Shown: positions 61,012 to 64,000 of the stretch, piece after piece
Numbering within the stretch: the first letter of the stretch is position 1
Layout of the letters: each line of letters starts with the position of its first letter
Made by a program: the position numbers and the translations under genes
Notes under the pieces: generated by a model
Databases searched by the model: none
Told to the model about the DNA's origin: nothing
What the model saw: the letters and a program-made list of their open reading frames with translations, nothing else
Assembly: GCF_025698545.1 (NCBI RefSeq)
Contig: NC_068569.1
Location: forward strand, 10,850,001-10,914,000
DNA: 64,000 nt
Origin: Gossypium raimondii
Lineage: Eukaryota; Streptophyta; Magnoliopsida; Malvales; Malvaceae
Reading direction: 5' to 3'

Positions 61012-62507
61012 CATTGCTCATGAATTTAGTTTCTTTTGGAAGTTTTTTAGGGTCTTCTTTCTTGCCGTTTATAGTTTTTTTTCTTAATTATTATTCATTT
61101 TCTGATCTTTTTTAGGTCATATAAGTCCACATTCATTATACAAAGGCCTTTAGTGCTATTATATGTACATTAAAAGAGTTTGTAGCTTGTGAAGATAGTC
61201 GATACCTTCCTCATTGTTTTCCATTGCTTTATGTCAGCTTGTTTAGGGTTACTCTGTATAATGTACAATGTTGAAACCGTTTATGTAAAGAAAAAAAAAA
61301 ACAGAGGGTTTTTGAACCAAATCAGTCTTCCTTATTTGTATGTTTTTGCATTCTGTTGATCCATTACCTTATATCCTAAGTTTGGGTTTTTATTGAAGTT
61401 TGGTAAGAACAGGTCTCAGCTTTCATTGTGGTGTTCTCCAAACCTAATCCAATAGGACAATAAGAAAAATAGTTTAAGACTTTGACATGAAATTACGAAG
61501 TTCTCAAAATCTAGTTAATGCTGTAAACATGATTATGAAAAAAAGTAGAAAATTTGGATTGCTGTGTGCTGTTCATCCTAGGTTTGGGCCTGTAACTTCA
61601 GCTTCAAACCGGACATTGCTCTATACCTTACTCTTAATGTCTGGTAATTCTACAAATTGCCACCTGGTCTTTAGCTTGGTAAGAGCGGTGAGACACGATT
61701 TATTTATATAAAGCTCTTAGGTTTAATTCACATTACTGTCTTTTAGCTTTTGTTAAAGACTTCAGGTTAAAGTTTGAATTCAAATATTTAGTTTAAGTAA
61801 CATAAATATCCAATGATTTAGTTTTTATTTTTTATTAAAAAATAGAAACTAAATTCCATTTTTTATATTAAAAAGGAGAAAAGAAGTTGAAACATCTGCC
61901 GAAATTGAAGGGAAAAAAGTGAAAAGAAGAAAAAGATAAAACTGCAACGTTTCGATCCTCCAATAGAGCCTAAGGAAACAAGCTTGGGTTCGATTGGTAC
62001 AAAGCTCTATAAAAATCATCAATAATTTTATTAGCAAAAATAATACATGTTAAAGTGTGTAAAACCCTTTAATAATGTTTATAAAAGAGCTTCCCGCAAT
62101 CTTTCGCCTTCTATTTCTCTCTCTACTATTTTAATTTATTTGAAGTTTCTGTCGGAGTTGGGAGAGAAAAGTTTTCATCTTTATTCCCCTCCATGTCCCC
62201 ACTGTCCTCCACCCCAATAACTCCTTACAGCCGTTGATTCCTGATACTCATCACATCATATCGTCAGCTCTCCCTCCACTGCATCTCTGCCTACCTTCTT
62301 TTATTTCACGCCCCTCGGTTATTTTTTTTCCATTGTTTTTCTTTTTCTTTCCACTATTTTACTTGCTTTTTTTTGGGTAAATTGTATTGTGAAGTCAAGG
62401 GTGTTCTTTTTCCATTTTAATCTTAAATTGAGTGTTACCGAGAGTGATAGAAAAAACGGAGACTAGGTTTTTCCTTCTAATTTGGTTTTTGTTTAAATTC
62501 GGCTGCA
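61012..62507 (+). other. ALA 3' UTR and intergenic region to the kinase gene
   Basis: 61012-61300 is the probable ALA 3' UTR; GTTTATGTAAAG followed by an A run near 61290 may be the polyadenylation region. 61300-62070 has no supported gene. 62080-62507 is the likely promoter and leader of the casein kinase gene. Confidence 0.5.
62080..62087 (+). promoter_or_regulatory. Candidate TATA box of the casein kinase 1-like gene
   Basis: TATAAAAG lies about 425 bases upstream of the ATG at 62508 and is followed by CT-rich leader-like DNA. Transcription would start near 62110-62120. Confidence 0.45.
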
Positions 62508-64000
62508 ATGGAGCCGCGAGTTGGGAACAAGTATAAGCTCGGTCGAAAGATCGGCAGCGGATCGTTTGGAGAGATCTATCTTGGTTTGTGCTTATTCGTA
62601 TTATTATTATTATCTTGTTTGCCTTTTGAAGTACTGTTTTTTTTAATGATAATTTCCTTTTATATTTTAGGTACCAATATTCAAACGAATGAGGAAGTTG
62701 CAATTAAGCTTGTAAGTTTTTTCTTCTTTCAAGTTCTTCGACTTTTTATGTTAATTTGTTTGGGTTTTCATTGCAATTTTTTTATTAGTGTCTTAGTGAA
62801 CAACGAAAGAAAACCTTCTAGGGTTTAACAGTAGATAAGCAGCTATATAGCTTTTCTTTTTGCCTCCTAATGCTGTTAGTGTTAAGAATTGTTTGTCAAT
62901 GGTAATTTTACTGCCAAGTATGGTAATGGTTCTGTAGGGACAGTAGAAAAGTATGTATCGCTTACTTCGACTTTTAGTTATTCGGATTATTTTATTGGGG
63001 TTATAGTTTGCCTTGAATTTTAAGCTTTATTAGGGTTATAGTTTACGTTGTGTACCCTATTCACAGGGATTAGATTTGTGTTTATTTACTGGTTTAGTTA
63101 AAGCCACTTGCATGTCGTGAACAAGGACATGTGGGTTTTGCATATATTTTCATAATATCATTGAACTGTAGAGCTTGAATCATGCCATTATCATCCATAG
63201 CGTTTAAATAATAATGATTTGAGCAGTTTTGGTTGTGAGCTTCTCACAAGCTCAACTGCATGATTGCATATTGAAGTTGAACTCTCCAAGCGAATGGTGA
63301 TTCTATTGATATTTTAGTGATCAAATGATAATCATACATCTGAATGAATCTAGGTAGTATGACTTTCGTCTGACTGTTGTGTGTACTAAAAAAGGTTTCC
63401 CTTATAAGGTATCGATAATGCAATTTATTCCGCAACTTTCTTTTGTTTATAGTGTTTTCAAATGCACGGATTGTGTTTAGAAATTGATGACATTTTGTTT
63501 TGCTCAGGAAAATGTGAAGACCAAGCATCCGCAGTTGATGTATGAATCGAAGTTGTATAAAATACTTCAGGGAGGAAGTAAGGACTACTTTTCCTGCTTG
63601 TTGAGTTTTTGAAATAGGAAGAGTTTGATTTGCTCTATTCTGCCTATTTGTTTTCTACGATTAATTTTCTACTTCTATCTTTGGCAGCTGGAATTCCAAA
63701 CGTGAGATGGTTTGGCATTGAAGGTGACTATAATGTCCTTGTGATGGATTTACTTGGACCTAGTCTTGAAGATTTATTCAACTTCTGCAGTAGGAAACTG
63801 TCACTCAAAACTGTTCTCATGCTTGCGGATCAGATGGTAAGTTTTCCTACATTATTTATTCTGGTATGTTTTCTTAGAGCTTCACTAATTGTTTTGGGTA
63901 ATTGCACATTCTCATCAGATCAATCGAGTTGAATTTTCTCATTCAAAATCATTTCTACATCGAGATATCAAGCCAGACAATTTCCTCATGGGTCTAGGGA
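62508..64000 (+). CDS. Casein kinase 1-like protein kinase (5' part)
   Basis: Five exons are seen: 62508-62583, 62671-62711, 63508-63577, 63688-63836 and 63919 to the window end. They join in frame to the N-terminal ~139 residues of a CK1-like (CKL) serine/threonine kinase. The start [20 protein letters not shown] is followed by [19 protein letters not shown] (ATP-lysine in VAIKL), [60 protein letters not shown] and the catalytic loop [10 protein letters not shown]. Plant CKLs have been placed at plasmodesmata, microtubules and in light or hormone signalling; the branch cannot be told from this part. Activation loop, C-lobe and the long C-terminal tail lie outside the window. Confidence 0.95.

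Overview
This is a 64 kb stretch of AT-rich plant nuclear DNA from a dicot. Split genes have consistent GT-AG introns, and transposon remnants fill long intergenic spaces. The protein families and the repeat types (terminal TGTAACACCC elements with CACACGGGCGTGTG-like motifs) resemble those I associate with cotton (Gossypium, Malvaceae). The genus is an inference, not a proof.

Layout. (1) 228-7682, minus: most of a ROOT HAIR DEFECTIVE 3/Sey1-type ER-fusion GTPase, 19 coding exons in the window, with the C-terminal end lost beyond base 1. One intron holds a solo-LTR-like insertion and another has a tandemly duplicated splice acceptor. (2) 11949-15174, plus: a broken SurE-type 5'-nucleotidase, introns still present, with several stops and frameshifts. 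(3) 16765-18146, minus: an R2R3-MYB close to MYB26/MALE STERILE 35. (4) 18.2-30.2 kb: a gene desert with an RNase H-like remnant, a SINE-like element and MULE-like elements with 9-bp target duplications. One of these, at 28853-30216, carries a fragment of a TWIN LOV (PAS/LOV) gene. (5) 30471-32176, minus: an IQ67-domain protein of the IQD8 group, with a MULE-like element close on each side. (6) 36488-36988, plus: a two-exon EPF-like secreted cysteine-rich peptide. (7) 39.9-50.0 kb: a nested repeat complex. A ~3 kb non-coding TG...CA element is interrupted by an inverted copy of itself (perfect 5-bp AGATA duplication, internal 665-bp tandem duplication) and by a diverged relative. (8) 56131-61011, plus: a complete P4-ATPase lipid flippase of the ALA4-ALA7 type, 1212 aa. 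(9) 62508-64000, plus: the 5' part of a casein kinase 1-like gene, cut by the window end.

The genes do not form a pathway. They are independently transcribed housekeeping, signalling and developmental genes. I found no convincing new multi-gene system. The most unusual structures are the LOV-carrying MULE-like element, the long foldback upstream of the IQD gene and the self-nested palindromic element. Exon coordinates were read by hand from splice sites, reading-frame continuity and remembered family sequences. No alignment or expression data were available.
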